Part shown: positions 34,612-35,729 of the stretch, piece after piece | Layout: the number at the start of each line of letters is the position of its first letter | How positions within the stretch are numbered: the stretch's first letter is position 1 | From: Alphaproteobacteria bacterium | Lineage (GTDB): Bacteria; Pseudomonadota; Alphaproteobacteria; RF32; CAG-239 | Direction of reading: 5' to 3' | NCBI GenBank assembly: GCA_015062585.1 | Contig: SUUJ01000012.1 | Location: forward strand, 1 to 35,729 | DNA: 35,729 nucleotides | Notes under the pieces: model-generated | What the model was told of the DNA's origin: nothing | Database searches by the model: none | Seen by the model: the letters and a program-made list of their open reading frames with translations, nothing else | Position numbers and translations under genes: made by a program

Positions 34612-35154
34612 TTATTTTTCCGGTGAAACAATCATCATCATTTGTTTGCCTTCAAGTTTGGGTGCTTGATCAATCTTTATTAAACCTTCCAAATCTTCAA
34701 CCAAACGATCTAAGATTTCTTTACCTAAATTATTGGCGCTCATTTCACGACCTTTGTAACGCATGGTAAATTTAACTTTGTTACCATCAGCCAAAAACTT
34801 TTTGGCTTGCTTTAATTTTACTTCATAGTCGTGGTTTTCAATCATCGGACGAAGCTTTAGTTCTTTGGTTTCAACAACCTTTTGATTCTTTTTAGCTTCG
34901 GCTTTGCGCTTTTGCATTTCGTATTTGTATTTGCCGTAGTCCAAAATTTTGCATACAGGGGGCGTAGCTTGCGGTGATATTTCTATTAAGTCCAGTTCGG
35001 CAGAATCGGCCATCTCGAGGGCTTGTGATATTGAAACGATACCTTGGTTTTCGCCTTTTTCATCAATCAATCGTACTTGTTTGGCGGTTATTTCTTCGTT
35101 TATGCGTGGTCCGTCTTCTTCGCGTACTGGCGCATTATTAAAATCTCTAGCTAT
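34612..35154 (-). CDS. infC: Translation initiation factor IF-3 (ATA start codon)
   Basis: 180 residues if translation begins at ATA 35154-35152. The frame then reads IARDFNNAPVREEDGPRINEEI and joins QVRLIDEKGENQGIVS, which is the usual IF-3 N-terminus. AGGAGG is five bases upstream of the ATA, the ideal distance. The first ATG in frame would remove the first 28 residues of the N-domain. Start codons AUU, AUC or AUA for infC are known in other bacteria, where IF-3 itself discriminates against them and so represses its synthesis. The rest is standard: GKYKYEMQKRKAEAKKNQKVVETKELKLRP, HDYEVKLKQAKKFL, GNKVKFTMRYKGREMS, and KIDQAPKLEGKQMMMIVSP. Confidence 0.93.
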   Translation of the reverse strand: MARDFNNAPVREEDGPRINEEITAKQVRLIDEKGENQGIVSISQALEMADSAELDLIEISPQATPPVCKILDYGKYKYEMQKRKAEAKKNQKVVETKELKLRPMIENHDYEVKLKQAKKFLADGNKVKFTMRYKGREMSANNLGKEILDRLVEDLEGLIKIDQAPKLEGKQMMMIVSPEK

Positions 35155-35462
35155 TGTAGCCTCCTATAAAAGTTAATGTAATACCCATTTGTTAATATAC
35201 AAAAGTAATATTTATTTGCAAGAATAAAAGTAAATAACTAAAAGAAATTTAGAATCTGATATCGAATATAAGAGTAGTTTAAGATGAAAAATGTTTTTTT
35301 ATATATAATATAGAATCTGAGGAAAGAGAATCGATGATGTAATTATTTGTTGGTGTGGATTATTTTTTTATTTTTCACACACAAAAATATATCGTTAAAT
35401 CAAATGGTTGTAAATTTGGTGCACAAAAAGTAAAAAAAAATAAAAAATTTTTAAAAATAGTG
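35155..35462. other. AT-rich region between infC and the rRNA promoter
   Basis: No gene seen. The last 60 bases are strong A- and T-tracts just upstream of the -35 of the rRNA promoter, which could act as an UP element. Confidence 0.5.
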
Positions 35463-35491
35463 TTGACAATTTGAGAAGGTTAGCTTATACA
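35463..35491 (+). promoter_or_regulatory. rRNA operon promoter
   Basis: TTGACA (35463-35468), 17-bp spacer, TATACA (35486-35491), about 213 bases before the mature 16S start. The leader holds hairpins such as AGTGC/GCACT near 35530 and GATTG/CAATC near 35690, just before the mature end, likely for RNase processing. Confidence 0.75.
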
Positions 35492-35704
35492 AGGCTACAC
35501 CAACGCGGATGACGCGGAGGGTGATTAGTGCGGGTAGCACTGATGTTATAGATAAATAGTGAATAAGAAGATATAAGAGGATACGCAGACAGTATTGTTT
35601 TAGTATTTAGAGATAAGAAACGATAAAGTCTGAAGTATTTGAAAAAGGAACCTATAAAAATTCTTTTATTTGAGTAATTTAGACAGGATTGCAAGCAATC
35701 ATTT

Positions 35705-35729
35705 TAACATGAGAGTTTGATCCTGGCTC
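35705..35729 (+). rRNA. rrs: 16S ribosomal RNA, first 25 nt (cut by the window)
   Basis: The end of the window reads AGAGTTTGATCCTGGCTC, the universal 16S 5' sequence. By alignment with the E. coli numbering the mature end is near 35705. The gene continues past the window. Confidence 0.95.

Overview
The window looks like part of the chromosome of an AT-rich alphaproteobacterium, probably one of the uncultured host-associated lineages. This is inferred from the housekeeping proteins (RecA, IF-3, LigA, FabI, GatCAB, L11/L1/L10/L7-L12), from a GTTC-N7-GTTC box (the alphaproteobacterial LexA site) in the recA promoter, and from a membrane-bound ferritin/VIT fusion of the MbfA kind typical of alphaproteobacteria. 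No tRNA and no CRISPR array were seen.

Positions 1 to about 13,830 are an accessory island. On the minus strand lie the 5' 1,076 codons of an Eco57I-like fused restriction-modification enzyme, cut by the window edge. Next to it is a tightly coupled minus-strand operon in which every junction overlaps: large serine recombinase, ParB-like protein, RepB-like protein, a 40-residue small ORF, and a metallophosphoesterase. A winged-helix regulator is divergent from the recombinase. A plus-strand run follows: a structured, probably non-coding RNA of about 265 nt ending in a terminator; a secreted PLD-type nuclease; a secreted protein made of 20-residue repeats; and five small phage- or plasmid-like genes, including a DUF1737-like and two zinc-ribbon proteins. 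After a gene-poor stretch of about 880 bp with hairpins and short repeats comes an AbiEi/AbiEii type IV toxin-antitoxin pair. A strong bidirectional terminator (13784-13832) marks the likely island edge.

Positions 13,955 to 20,500 hold small metabolic and hypothetical genes: a GNAT-Nudix fusion, a TSCPD-domain protein, two convergent P-loop kinases, membrane proteins, the MbfA-like iron protein with a HAD phosphatase, and others.

Positions 20,569 to the end are core genes: recA and a YihY-like membrane protein (minus); fabI and gatC-gatA-gatB (plus); rplK-rplA and rplJ-rplL (plus), with a rplJ leader; a CoaD-like nucleotidyltransferase with an unexplained C-terminal half; a membrane protein; ligA and infC (minus); and finally the promoter and first 25 nt of a 16S rRNA gene. 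infC appears to start at an ATA codon.

The most unusual structures are (1) the recombinase/ParB/RepB/small-ORF/phosphoesterase operon beside a restriction-modification gene, (2) the structured RNA upstream of the PLD nuclease, and (3) a tandem array of about 126-bp palindromic units downstream of gatB. The units carry the gatB stop-codon sequence, and their central stems differ by compensatory changes.
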